A stretch of 13,277 bases of DNA from JANQUM01 sp047630355 (GTDB taxonomy: Bacteria > Bacteroidota > Bacteroidia > Cytophagales > Spirosomataceae), in the NCBI GenBank assembly GCA_047630355.1, contig JBLHXN010000097.1:1-13277 (forward strand). The letters are read 5' to 3'. The notes under the pieces were generated by a model. That model worked only from the letters and a program-made list of their open reading frames with translations. It was not told the DNA's origin and made no database searches. This document shows positions 1 through 7,859 of this stretch, piece by piece (the first letter of the stretch is position 1; each line of letters starts with the position of its first letter). A program made the translations under genes and the position numbers.

Positions 1-432
1 TACTTTTTTCAACTTTTTGAACACGAATACTGGGCGAACCTGAGTGTATTGGAGATGTACTTCAAGAGCCGGAATCCATCCGAACGGGCCACTATATTGA
101 TGAGCCATGTCATAGCGACTCAAAGGGTTTGGCTTGACCGACTAAAAGGCAACGAGATGGTGGTAAACCCGTTTGAGGTTTTTGAGGATGAAGCCCTTTT
201 GGAACTTTTAGAAATAAACTACATCGAATTGCTTAGATTAATTGATGAAGCTGACTTTGAACAGTTATTCACTTATCAAAATACTGAAGATAAACAGTTT
301 ACAAAAAATACTGGAAATACATTAACGCATTTGGCTTTACACGCCTCTTACCACCGTGGGCAATTGGTAACCTTGCTGAAAAGTGACGAAAACCCGGCGG
401 TCGAAATGGGTTTTATTCATTATGGCAATTGA
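1..432 (+). CDS. DinB-fold (DinB/YfiT-like) protein, 5'-truncated by the window edge
   Basis: The frame is open from base 1 to a TGA at 430-432, giving 143 residues with no start visible. The gene begins left of the window. The visible N-terminal part contains HEYWAN (8-13), typical of the first helix of small DinB proteins. A SHVIATQ segment (His36) and a C-terminal LHASYHRGQ (His114, His118) supply the usual three metal-binding histidines of this four-helix bundle. Family members are cytoplasmic metal-binding proteins. Some are thiol or damage-responsive enzymes, but most have no assigned reaction, so no substrate is proposed. The last 13 bases overlap the 3' end of the convergent Uma2 gene. 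TTG at 49 or ATG at 55 could be read as starts, but the conserved first helix lies upstream of both, so neither is the true start. Confidence 0.85.
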   Translation, partial: YFFQLFEHEYWANLSVLEMYFKSRNPSERATILMSHVIATQRVWLDRLKGNEMVVNPFEVFEDEALLELLEINYIELLRLIDEADFEQLFTYQNTEDKQFTKNTGNTLTHLALHASYHRGQLVTLLKSDENPAVEMGFIHYGN

Positions 433-989
433 TCAGTTTGTTCATAAATATCTTTTAAAAATAGTTTGCAGCGGTTTATGGTTACTTCGTCATTCTTATC
501 GTAGAATGTACTCACTAACCACTCGGTTTGGTTTATTTTTTTATAAACTTCTATTTTCTTTCTGTTAGTAGAAACTAACACATATTCACGGAATGACTCA
601 ATCGTTTTATAACAATCAAACTTTTCGTTGCGATCGTTTAATTCCGTCGAATCTGATAGTACTTCGATGATGACTTCGGGATTAGTCAAAGCATCTAATC
701 CTTGTTTGTTTTTTTCAAACAAGGGTTTTTCGCAAACGATTACTACATCTGGGAAAACAAACTTTTTGCATGCGGGAACAGCAATTAACTGGTCAGAAGC
801 TAAGACAAAGCAGTTAGACTTTCGCAAACATAGTTTCAATTGAAATATAAAGTTAGCACTTATTTGATTATGCGTTGGTTTCGCCCCTGCCATTGCCACA
901 ATTTTCCCATCGTGGTATTCAAGTTTTACGTCAGATGCTGCGAGTAGCTTAAAGTATTCTTCCTGACTTACTTTTATTATTGCTTCCAT
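420..989 (-). CDS. Uma2 family endonuclease-fold protein (DUF820), intact copy
   Basis: This encodes 189 residues from the ATG at 989, a normal length for the Uma2 family (PD-(D/E)xK restriction-endonuclease-like fold). The frame is open 13 codons further upstream to 1028, but 989 is preferred because MEAIIKVSQEEYF matches the family N-terminus and the upstream stretch runs into the terminator hairpin. The putative active site is visible as FPD (Asp81), IIEVLSDST (Glu109) and DRNEKF (Lys123). The conserved REYVLVS core strand follows. The biological role of Uma2 proteins is largely unknown. They are often present in many genomic copies, and a second, broken copy lies at 7860-8412. The 3' end overlaps the convergent DinB-fold gene by 13 bp. 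Confidence 0.9.
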   Translation of the reverse strand: MEAIIKVSQEEYFKLLAASDVKLEYHDGKIVAMAGAKPTHNQISANFIFQLKLCLRKSNCFVLASDQLIAVPACKKFVFPDVVIVCEKPLFEKNKQGLDALTNPEVIIEVLSDSTELNDRNEKFDCYKTIESFREYVLVSTNRKKIEVYKKINQTEWLVSTFYDKNDEVTINRCKLFLKDIYEQTDQLP

Positions 990-1022
990 AAATGCTGCTT
1001 TTACCAAAGATACGAATTTCAA

Positions 1023-1070
1023 AAACAAAACAGCCGATTCATGGATTTCTATGAATCGGCTGTTTTGTTT
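1023..1070 (-). terminator. Strong hairpin terminator downstream of susD
   Basis: A perfect 20-bp inverted repeat has arms 1023-1042 and 1051-1070 and an 8-nt loop. The inner part is GC-containing (CAGCCGATTCAT) and the outer part is A/T-rich. Read on the minus strand, it lies 45 nt past the susD stop and ends in TGTTTTGTTTTTG, the layout of an intrinsic terminator. The outer A/T arm would also allow it to work on the plus strand, although no plus-strand gene ends here. It insulates the downstream Uma2 gene from susCD transcription. Confidence 0.8.
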
Positions 1071-1114
1071 CGGCGTATTGCAATTCGTCCCAACGTTTAT
1101 TTACGTTCGTGCGG

Positions 1115-2560
1115 TCATTTATCCCACCAGCTTTTGCTGTTTATATCATCACCGCCCATTTTCTGAGCTGCGGCTTTGTAGTTCGCACTGTTTGTTGCTT
1201 GTTCAGATTCCGGGTAGGTATATCGCACGGGGTAACGTCCTTCGTTCAAATTATCAGGACCTGGTTTTAATGCCGGAATTCCCGTTCTCCGAATTTCAAA
1301 CCATGCTTCGTGACCAATACCAATCAAGCTCAACCACTTTTGAGTCAAAATTTTGACTATGTTATTCGTTCCGTTTAGAGCTATTGCTGAGTTTGAGAAG
1401 TAATCTGCGGGTACGGCGGTTTTATAATAGTCAAAACTCGCCCGAACGCCTTTTTCGTAAAACTCATTTACATCGCCAGTTATGTAACCTTTTTGTGCGG
1501 CTTCCGCCAACGCAAATTGCAATTCAGAATATTGCATAAACTGAGCGTTCACGCCGTTCGGAACATCCCGGAACATTGTACCAAAAAGAGATACGTCGTT
1601 TAGGTTAATATTCTTACTCCCAATCGTTTCCCTGTCTTGTCCGTTGAGTAATCCTCTGTAAGCAGGGCTTCCATCAAGGACACTTTTTTGCGTTGGCTTG
1701 TAAAGTACCGCCACCCGTGGGTCTTTCCAAAGCGTAAGTACAGAATCTACCGTTTTAGTCATGCGATGTTCCTGATAAAGTCCTAAAGCCGCCAATGACA
1801 TTTGCCACTGATTTGGGGCAGCAGCTAAATACGGCACGAGTGCGTTATCGGCATTTGACTGCATCAACTTTCCTGACGTTGCCAATGCTTTCATTTCGCT
1901 GAAATCACTCACATTTTTACTTGTACGAAGCAAATACCGAAAACGAAGTGAGTTTGCGAAGCGTACCCATTTATTCAAATTTCCGTTAAACATAACGTCG
2001 CCGCCAATGGTAGAGTTGGTCTTCTCTAATGTCTCGACGGCTTTTTTCAACGTAATCAAAATACCCGTTTGCGGATTGGTATAAATTTCCTGCTGCGTAG
2101 AATATTTCGGTGTGTAAGTGCCATCAAGGGCTTTTACCGCATCCGTGTAAGGCACATCTCCCCAAAGATCAGTGAGTTGTGAAAACATATAACTTGACAT
2201 AATATCACCCACAGCTCCGTAAGCTTCGTTGGATGCGGGAGATTCTTTCATCGTTCTGATATCTGAAAGTAAGCGGTAAATGGCATTCCAATAGCCACTG
2301 TTTGAACCCATTTCGTACCGGTCAATTCGCTCAAATTCTACGCTGGCGGAAAACTGAGCCAGGTAATTTGACAAGCGAAATCCTTGTTCGTACGCATTTC
2401 GGTCGGCGGCGACAGAGATTACGTTTGAAAGCAAAAACTGAGGATCAACGCTCTGCGGTGCATTTGGATTTGTGTTGAGTTCTTCAAAGTCTTTGGTGCA
2501 ACTTACACCAACGCCGAAGATGCAAACCACGCACAAAAATATATTTCTTGTTTTTTTCAT
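1115..2560 (-). CDS. SusD/RagB family outer-membrane lipoprotein (SusD-like_2 type)
   Basis: This is a surface-exposed ligand-binding lipoprotein that acts as a lid on the partner SusC-type transporter. It is 481 residues long, normal for the family. The N-terminus is a lipoprotein signal: MKKTR, a hydrophobic stretch (7-19), then lipobox GVSC with Cys21 as the lipidated residue. The mature N-terminal CTKDFEELNTNPNAP, the TPR-region motif DLWGDVPYTDA (131-141) and the C-terminal SKSWWDK are characteristic of SusD-like proteins. The ATG at 2560 directly precedes the signal peptide. It lies 132 nt downstream of the susC stop, an unusually wide gap for a susCD pair, and that gap contains a stem-loop. 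The ligand cannot be inferred: no glycosidase, peptidase, sigma factor or anti-sigma factor adjoins the pair. Confidence 0.95.
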   Translation of the reverse strand: MKKTRNIFLCVVCIFGVGVSCTKDFEELNTNPNAPQSVDPQFLLSNVISVAADRNAYEQGFRLSNYLAQFSASVEFERIDRYEMGSNSGYWNAIYRLLSDIRTMKESPASNEAYGAVGDIMSSYMFSQLTDLWGDVPYTDAVKALDGTYTPKYSTQQEIYTNPQTGILITLKKAVETLEKTNSTIGGDVMFNGNLNKWVRFANSLRFRYLLRTSKNVSDFSEMKALATSGKLMQSNADNALVPYLAAAPNQWQMSLAALGLYQEHRMTKTVDSVLTLWKDPRVAVLYKPTQKSVLDGSPAYRGLLNGQDRETIGSKNINLNDVSLFGTMFRDVPNGVNAQFMQYSELQFALAEAAQKGYITGDVNEFYEKGVRASFDYYKTAVPADYFSNSAIALNGTNNIVKILTQKWLSLIGIGHEAWFEIRRTGIPALKPGPDNLNEGRYPVRYTYPESEQATNSANYKAAAQKMGGDDINSKSWWDK

Positions 2561-2661
2561 GTTAGTTTAGATATGAGGTTTTAGACACGAGAAATGAGAC
2601 TGTTGAAAGGTGAAATTAGTTTTAACGAATCTGATAACTCTGTGTGCAAATTATGTTTTAC

Positions 2662-2688
2662 GCCGTTGTCGGTGTCCTCACCGACGGC
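2662..2688 (-). repeat. Intergenic stem-loop between susC and susD
   Basis: A 7-bp stem (2668-2674 pairing with 2679-2685, GTCGGTG/CACCGAC) has a 4-nt loop. It is extended by GCC/GGC pairs (2662-2664 with 2686-2688) across a 3-nt bulge. It starts 4 nt after the susC stop. No T-tract follows on the minus strand, so it is not a classical terminator. It could protect the 3' end of susC mRNA, set the SusC:SusD ratio, or be a dispersed palindromic repeat; the last is inference from its compact GC-rich form in an AT-rich spacer. Confidence 0.55.
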
Positions 2689-2692
2689 AGAT

Positions 2693-5600
2693 TTAAAATT
2701 CTGTTTTGATACTAAACCCGTAACTTCTCGCCGATGGGTACGACATATCGTCCACGCCGTAAATAATGTTTGTTTCCTGAAATGCGTTTAGTTCAGGATC
2801 AACGTGCGGATTCTCAGTGAAGAGGAGCAAATTACTCCCCACAAAACCGATTTTAAGCGATTGTAATTTTACACGTTTCACGAAGCTCGCAGGAATTGTA
2901 TAATACAAAGCCACCTGACGTAATTTTACGTAAGAAGCATCGTATGTTGCACTGGCTTCGTTTCCTCGGTCAAAAACGTTGTTGTAAAAAGTACTCGCTG
3001 GAACCGATTTTGTATTCGGAGCGTACTGGGGATTATCCGTCGTTCCTACATTCACTACACCGTCGCCAATTACGCCGTCTTCTCTTCCAACTAACGTTTC
3101 TTTCAGAACTCCCGAAGTACTTCCAAGTGCTTTCGTTCTCGAAATAAGCGTTCCACCTTGTCGCCAATCTACCAAAACTTTCATTTCTAAACCTTTGTAA
3201 GCAAAGCGATTATTAAAGCCCATCGAGAAGTCAGGATTATAGTTTCCTAATACGCGAAGCGTGTTATCCTGAACGGGTAAGCCATTTGAGCCGTAAAGCG
3301 TTTTGCCGTCAACCTGTACAAAGCCCGAACCGTACATATCACCAACCCGACCATTTTCACGGGCTATATAAAATACCGAATTTGAGCCGCCTGAGCCGCT
3401 AAATACGTTGGCGACACCCGTGACAAACTGGTCAACGCCTTCGGGAAGGCGGGTTACGATACTCCGGTACATGGTATAATTGACGGAGGCATCCCAGCTG
3501 AAGCTGCCTTTCTTCATAATATTGCCGCTCACCAATGCTTCAAAGCCACGGGTGCGAACTTCGCCGCCGTTCACGTTGAAATTTTGGAAACCGCTGGCGG
3601 AAGAAATCGGGCGGGAAATAATTTGATCAACGCTTGTATTTTGGTACGCAGAAACGTCAATCTGTAAGCGATTTTTGAAAAAACCGGCTTCTAAACCTGC
3701 TTCAACAGCGGTTAAGCGTTCGGGGCGGAGGTTGGCGTTTTTTAAGACCGTTTCGTTCGTTACCCGAAAATTGGAACCGTAGTTTTGGTTGAACAAAAAG
3801 TTTTGAGCGTTTTGGTACGGGTTGGTATCGTTTCCGACACTTGCCACGCTCAGACGGAAATTCAACAGCGATATTTTGCCTGGCATCGTGAACATATTTG
3901 AAACTACATAGCTCAAACCTGCCGAATAATAGCCAAAAGAACTGTTATTTGTAGGAAGCGTGCTGCTCCAATCGTTGCGGTAAGTCAAATCAAGGTAAAG
4001 CATGTTTTGGTATGACACACTTCCAATTCCGTAAAGGCTGTTGATACGCTTTGAAAACAACTGGCTATCGCTCCGTAAAGGCGTACGTGAATTTGCCAAT
4101 GTGTAAATATTGGGCAAAGCTAATTGTGAAGCCTCCGCAAATGTGTAATTAATTATTTGATTAAAACGGTTACCACCCATTGAAACCGAATACTTAATTA
4201 CATCATTAAGTTGATTTTTATAAGAAAGTAAAACGTCACTATTTATTTCCCGAAAACGGACGTTGTCTTCTCTGTAAGATCCACGTGGGTTTTGGTTAGT
4301 ACTTACTGCTCTTCTGAATTCACGGCGGTCATCGTAAGTATCCATACCATTTCGGAACGTAAGGCTCAGGTTTGAGGTGAAATCATACGTTGCAGAGATA
4401 TTTCCGAAAACCCGGTTTTTATTGAAACCGTTGGTGTTTTCAAAAAGTGTCAGATAAGGATTCGTCAACCATAAATAGTTAAAATCGTAATGTTGTTTTC
4501 CTACTTGTCCGGCCTGCCAGTAATTTCTCAACGAGTTGACATCGAAGTTTCTTCCCGTCCAGTTAAAACCGTACATTACGTTTTCGTATCCATAACCTAA
4601 GTTAGGGCGGTTTTTACTGCGGGTGTTTACGTAATTTACGTAAGAACGAATCGATAATTTTTTACCTAAAAGCTGATCGAGACTTAAAGCAAGTCCGTCG
4701 CGGTTTAAGTCAGTATTTGGTAGCATTCCTTCGTTTCGTAAGTTGGAATACGAAATACGGGTATTATTTGATTCTGTTGCGGAGTTTACCGCAACGCTCG
4801 TTTGCGAAGTAACACCGATTTTGAAAAAGTCCCGAACGTTGTTTGGTTTTGAAACCCACGGCGTTGGCGTTATTGGTGTGAAAGACCCGTCTGATTTTTG
4901 TCGGGCAATAACATCACCCGCCCGAACAGGGTTTTCGTTCACATCAACTGATGGGCTGTCGAATTGATTTATTAGTAAACCCTGATCCAGTTTCGGGCCG
5001 TAGCTACTAATTCCGCCATCCCGAACTCCGCCACCAATTCCGTTTTGAAAAGAGTAGTCGCCGTTTCCGCCGCCGCCATACACGTTCTGGTAATCTGGCA
5101 TAGTCAGAATGTCTTCAAAAGTAAGCGAACTGCTCAAACTTACGCCAATTCCGTTAGCTCTCTTGCCGCGTTTTGTAGTAATTACCACTACGCCATTTGC
5201 GGCACGGGTTCCGTAAAGTGCCGCCGAACCAGCTCCCTTAAGTATAGTAACAGATTCAATATCGTCGGGGTTAATGTCCGCTCCGCCGTTTCCGTAATCT
5301 ACTTCCTGCAAAGCTCCGCGATTTACCAAATTACTGGTAATCTGCTCGTTGCTGATTGGTACGCCATCCACTACGAAAAGTGGTTGGTTGGAACCGCTCA
5401 ATGAATTTTCTCCCCGAATCACAATACGACTCGATGAACCCACACCGGACGAACCATTAGTTACCTGTACTCCGGCAATTTGTCCGGCGAGGCTATTTAC
5501 CAAATTTGTCACCGGTACTTCGTTGAGTTCTTTCGTACTTATTTTAGTAACCGAAGAACCGAGGGATTGTCGATTTCGCTCAATACCCAACGCCGTCACA

Positions 5601-5911
5601 ACTACTTGGTCAAGTAGTTCGGCGGAAGTATTTAGTGAAATAGATTTTGGTAATTGCCCGTTGACAACAGAAACTATAACTGCTTCAAAACCAATGGAAG
5701 TTATCTTTAAATCAAAGTTTTTATTGGATATTTTTATCGTGAAATTTCCTCTTTCGTCTGAAGTCACAACGTTATTGGAGTTCATTTCCTGAATGGTCGC
5801 AAAAGCAACCGAGTTATTTTCTGAATCAATGACTCGGGAATTATAAGTTAAGTTTTGACAATACGCGGCTGTCAAAAATAACTGTATTACAGCTATTAGA
5901 GCTATTCTCAT
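2693..5911 (-). CDS. SusC/RagA family TonB-linked outer-membrane transporter
   Basis: This is a 22-strand-type beta-barrel that imports SusD-captured ligands using TonB energy. Its 1072 residues fit the family. The order is: signal peptide (1-18, cleaved near AYC/QN); carboxypeptidase-regulatory-like domain (about 21-95, with SVAFATI, SDERGNFTI and ITSIGFEA); TonB-box-like segment DQVVVTALGIER (101-112); plug domain (about 113-250) with LAGQIAGVQV, RIVIRGENSL, PLFVVDGVPI, IESVTILKGAGSAALYG and GVVVITTKRGK; then the barrel, ending in SYGFSIKTEF with a terminal Phe. There is no N-terminal secretin/TonB (STN) extension, so it is not of the anti-sigma-signalling type. It is read before susD. No convincing -33/-7 promoter is visible in the 110 nt separating it from the upstream DUF2064 gene, so co-transcription with that gene remains possible. 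Confidence 0.96.
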   Translation of the reverse strand: MRIALIAVIQLFLTAAYCQNLTYNSRVIDSENNSVAFATIQEMNSNNVVTSDERGNFTIKISNKNFDLKITSIGFEAVIVSVVNGQLPKSISLNTSAELLDQVVVTALGIERNRQSLGSSVTKISTKELNEVPVTNLVNSLAGQIAGVQVTNGSSGVGSSSRIVIRGENSLSGSNQPLFVVDGVPISNEQITSNLVNRGALQEVDYGNGGADINPDDIESVTILKGAGSAALYGTRAANGVVVITTKRGKRANGIGVSLSSSLTFEDILTMPDYQNVYGGGGNGDYSFQNGIGGGVRDGGISSYGPKLDQGLLINQFDSPSVDVNENPVRAGDVIARQKSDGSFTPITPTPWVSKPNNVRDFFKIGVTSQTSVAVNSATESNNTRISYSNLRNEGMLPNTDLNRDGLALSLDQLLGKKLSIRSYVNYVNTRSKNRPNLGYGYENVMYGFNWTGRNFDVNSLRNYWQAGQVGKQHYDFNYLWLTNPYLTLFENTNGFNKNRVFGNISATYDFTSNLSLTFRNGMDTYDDRREFRRAVSTNQNPRGSYREDNVRFREINSDVLLSYKNQLNDVIKYSVSMGGNRFNQIINYTFAEASQLALPNIYTLANSRTPLRSDSQLFSKRINSLYGIGSVSYQNMLYLDLTYRNDWSSTLPTNNSSFGYYSAGLSYVVSNMFTMPGKISLLNFRLSVASVGNDTNPYQNAQNFLFNQNYGSNFRVTNETVLKNANLRPERLTAVEAGLEAGFFKNRLQIDVSAYQNTSVDQIISRPISSASGFQNFNVNGGEVRTRGFEALVSGNIMKKGSFSWDASVNYTMYRSIVTRLPEGVDQFVTGVANVFSGSGGSNSVFYIARENGRVGDMYGSGFVQVDGKTLYGSNGLPVQDNTLRVLGNYNPDFSMGFNNRFAYKGLEMKVLVDWRQGGTLISRTKALGSTSGVLKETLVGREDGVIGDGVVNVGTTDNPQYAPNTKSVPASTFYNNVFDRGNEASATYDASYVKLRQVALYYTIPASFVKRVKLQSLKIGFVGSNLLLFTENPHVDPELNAFQETNIIYGVDDMSYPSARSYGFSIKTEF

Positions 5912-6021
5912 GTTTTTGTAAATGTATATGTATTATGAAATAAGATTTAGTGTACGCACAGGTACTTTTAGTCCATTACGCATATTCGTAACCGAAGTTG
6001 ATAATGAAATAAAAGAGAGAA

Positions 6022-6729
6022 TTAATGAGAAAAAGTAGTGGGAGGTCCTCGGAAAGGAAGTATCGAAGGTTTGATGCGTTGGAGAAATGGGGGAGGAGTG
6101 TACGATGTTTTACAACGCTCGGAAACAAAGCAGTAAGACGCTAATATTAAACGTCCAATGCGGGTCTTAGGACAACGGAAAGCGTACGCAAGTGCAGTTT
6201 CATAATCATCAAGATCAACAAGTGTTTCGAGACAATAGGTAGATTCGCTCGATATTTCTGAGCTGATACGGGCGAATAATGAGTCTGTTTGCCACGGTAA
6301 TTTGCTAAAACTTTCGTAATCAAAGTCTGCTTCGCTGATACCGAGCAAATAAATGCCACCGTCTTCAGCAGGACCAAGAACAACATTATTTCTTGTGAGT
6401 TTCTCAGTCGCAAGTCGAACGAAATCAACGGTTAACGATGGGGAGTCATTCCCAATCGAAATTACATTCTCGTATCCTTGTTGGAAGCAACTTAGAACTG
6501 CGTTAGCGTAGCGTTCTCCAAATGAATTTCCAAATTGTCTACTTTCGTCAAACCACAAGACATCTAAACCGGAAGCTTCCGCAACAGCACGCGTGTTGCT
6601 TATGCACTGATTAATAAGTGCAATTGAACTGGCAGGATTTTTTAGTCCGGAAAATGGTTTTCGCTCAAATTCCCGCTCGGCGGAAAGTGAGAAAACCATT
6701 AGAACGGTATTTTTCAAATTGTCAGACAA
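6022..6729 (-). CDS. DUF2064 / TIGR04282-type glycosyltransferase-like protein
   Basis: This encodes 235 residues with a GT-A nucleotide-diphospho-sugar-transferase fold. Recognisable family blocks are VISIGNDSPSL (89-99), VVLGPAEDGGIYLLGI (116-131), LPWQTDSLF (144-152) and LETLVDLDDYETALAY. The DSP and EDGG loops correspond to the nucleotide and metal-binding regions of the family. The usual N-terminal KTRL-type nucleotide-binding loop is replaced by AEREFERKPF, so transferase activity and donor are uncertain. A tail of about 40 residues ending near LPFRGPPTTFSH follows the fold. TIGR04282 members are sometimes annotated for arsenosugar biosynthesis, but nothing in this neighbourhood supports that role. 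The start at 6729 is the first ATG, with a divergent gene on the other side. Confidence 0.82.
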   Translation of the reverse strand: MSDNLKNTVLMVFSLSAEREFERKPFSGLKNPASSIALINQCISNTRAVAEASGLDVLWFDESRQFGNSFGERYANAVLSCFQQGYENVISIGNDSPSLTVDFVRLATEKLTRNNVVLGPAEDGGIYLLGISEADFDYESFSKLPWQTDSLFARISSEISSESTYCLETLVDLDDYETALAYAFRCPKTRIGRLILASYCFVSERCKTSYTPPPFLQRIKPSILPFRGPPTTFSH

Positions 6730-6755
6730 ATGAGCGGTTGGTTTCGTAAGTCACT

Positions 6756-6772
6756 AAACGCTGTGAGCGTTT
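6756..6772. promoter_or_regulatory. Short dyad in the divergent intergenic region
   Basis: Perfect 7-bp arms AAACGCT and AGCGTTT (6756-6762 and 6766-6772) flank a 3-bp spacer. The dyad lies 26 bp upstream of the DUF2064 start, between that gene and the divergent PLP enzyme. It is symmetric enough to be a repressor site, or it may be a small hairpin in either 5' leader. No regulator gene adjoins it. The rest of the 154-bp region is AT-rich. Confidence 0.35.
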
Positions 6773-6813
6773 TAATTCTATTTACGTTAAAGCCTCAAAA
6801 AAAGATGAAATAA

Positions 6814-6847
6814 TTGTTATTTTTGACACTTTCGTAATTTATATTTC
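6814..6847 (+). promoter_or_regulatory. Candidate Bacteroidota-type promoter for the PLP enzyme
   Basis: TATATTTC (6840-6847) matches the Bacteroidota -7 consensus TAnnTTTG at all fixed positions but the last. A TTG at 6814-6816 lies 23 nt upstream, at the wide end of the spacing reported for this phylum. The predicted transcript would have a leader of about 30 nt. The match is modest and the region is AT-rich. Confidence 0.3.
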
Positions 6848-6883
6848 AGCAAGTCAACTACCTAATTAAGGATTTTACTACCT

Positions 6884-7834
6884 ATGATAATGACCAAGCC
6901 CTCGCTAAAAGATATTCAGGAATGCCACGAACGCATCCTCCCATACGTACACCGTACGGCTGTTTTGCAATCTACTTCCATCAATGAACTTGCGGGTTGT
7001 CAGGTGCTTTTTAAATGCGAGAACTTTCAGAAAATCGGGGCGTTCAAAGCACGTGGAGGAATGAACGCCGTGCTGCGTTTAACCAAAGAGCAACAGCAAA
7101 AAGGATTGACAACGCACTCGTCCGGCAATCATGCCCAAGCCATTGCGTTAGCGGCAAAAGCGGTTGGAACAACGGCGTACATCGTGATGCCATCTAACGC
7201 ACCAAAGATTAAGAAACGAGGAGTGGAAGCTCTCGGAGGAAAAATAATTGAATGCGAACCAACGCTTGCCGCGAGGGAAAAAGGTGTTGAAAAAGTTATT
7301 GCCGAAACCGGAGCTACGTTTATTCATCCGTTTGATAATGACGATGTGATTTCTGGTCAGGCAACTACGGCGAAAGAGCTTATCGAAGATTATGGTAATT
7401 TTGACATAATAATGGCTCCCGTGGGTGGTGGTGGATTGTTGAGTGGAACTGCTTTAGCCTGTCATTACTTATCTCCCGAAACCGAAGTTTGGGCGGGAGA
7501 ACCCGAAGGTGCCGCCGATGCTATTTTATCTTTCGAAAGTGGGAAAGTTGAAAAAGCCCCGTATATAAATACCATCGCAGACGGATTATTAACTAACCTC
7601 AGCGAGCGAACATTAAGTATTATCAAGCAATACGTAAAAGGAATTTTATTAGTAAACGATGACGAAATAATTGCTGCTATGAAACTAATTTATGAACGCT
7701 TAAAAATTGTCATTGAGCCTTCTTGTGCCGTGCCGTTTGCCGCTTTGTTGAAGAACAAAGAACAGTTTAAAGGAAAGAAAGTCGGTATTATCCTGACGGG
7801 TGGAAACGTGGACGTAGAGAATTTGCCGTTTTAG
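6884..7834 (+). CDS. PLP-dependent threonine/serine dehydratase or serine racemase (fold type II)
   Basis: This encodes 316 residues and catalyses beta-elimination and/or racemisation of hydroxy-amino acids (threonine to 2-oxobutyrate, serine to pyruvate or D-serine) in the cytoplasm. It has the PLP-binding lysine in IGAFKARGG (Lys55), the catalytic-serine loop THSSGNHAQA (78-87), the phosphate-binding tetraglycine VGGGGLLSG (180-188), EPSCAVP (Glu278) and TGGN (305-308). EPEGAADA places Glu206, Ala210 and Asp212 as the divalent-metal site seen in eukaryotic-type serine racemases. No C-terminal ACT-like regulatory domain is present, so this is not the classical feedback-inhibited biosynthetic IlvA. 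Dehydratase, serine racemase and threo-3-hydroxyaspartate lyase cannot be separated from sequence alone. ATGs at 6884 and 6890 are both possible starts. Confidence 0.93.
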   Translation: MIMTKPSLKDIQECHERILPYVHRTAVLQSTSINELAGCQVLFKCENFQKIGAFKARGGMNAVLRLTKEQQQKGLTTHSSGNHAQAIALAAKAVGTTAYIVMPSNAPKIKKRGVEALGGKIIECEPTLAAREKGVEKVIAETGATFIHPFDNDDVISGQATTAKELIEDYGNFDIIMAPVGGGGLLSGTALACHYLSPETEVWAGEPEGAADAILSFESGKVEKAPYINTIADGLLTNLSERTLSIIKQYVKGILLVNDDEIIAAMKLIYERLKIVIEPSCAVPFAALLKNKEQFKGKKVGIILTGGNVDVENLPF

Positions 7835-7837
7835 TGG

Positions 7838-7857
7838 GGGCGTAAAATTTTACGCCC
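7838..7857. terminator. Perfect 20-bp palindrome, probable bidirectional terminator
   Basis: Arm GGGCGTAAAA is followed directly by its exact complement, with the flanks TAGTGG and TACTA continuing a near match. It begins 3 nt after the stop of the plus-strand PLP enzyme and lies just beyond the stop of the minus-strand Uma2 remnant, so it sits exactly between two convergent gene ends. There is no long T-tract on either strand, so termination is inferred from position and symmetry. It could equally be a copy of a dispersed palindromic repeat. Confidence 0.6.
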
Positions 7858-7859
7858 TA

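Noticed and set aside
420..989. Uma2 as part of a restriction or other defence system
   Set aside because: No methyltransferase, helicase or toxin/antitoxin partner adjoins either copy, and the family has no established defence role.
2594..2791. Small plus-strand open frame across the susC-susD spacer
   Set aside because: It overlaps the end of SusC antisense and reads through the stem-loop. The translation has no recognisable features.
2693..5911. Several open frames of 65-147 codons on the plus strand within the SusC gene (for example 5349-5792 and 5045-5404)
   Set aside because: They lie antisense to a gene with strong family motifs throughout, have low-complexity or unrecognisable translations, and have no start context or domain of their own.
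5912..6021. Promoter for susC, from a weak TACATTTA match near 5920
   Set aside because: It would lie only a few bases before the ATG and lacks a -33 partner, so it is not reported as a promoter.
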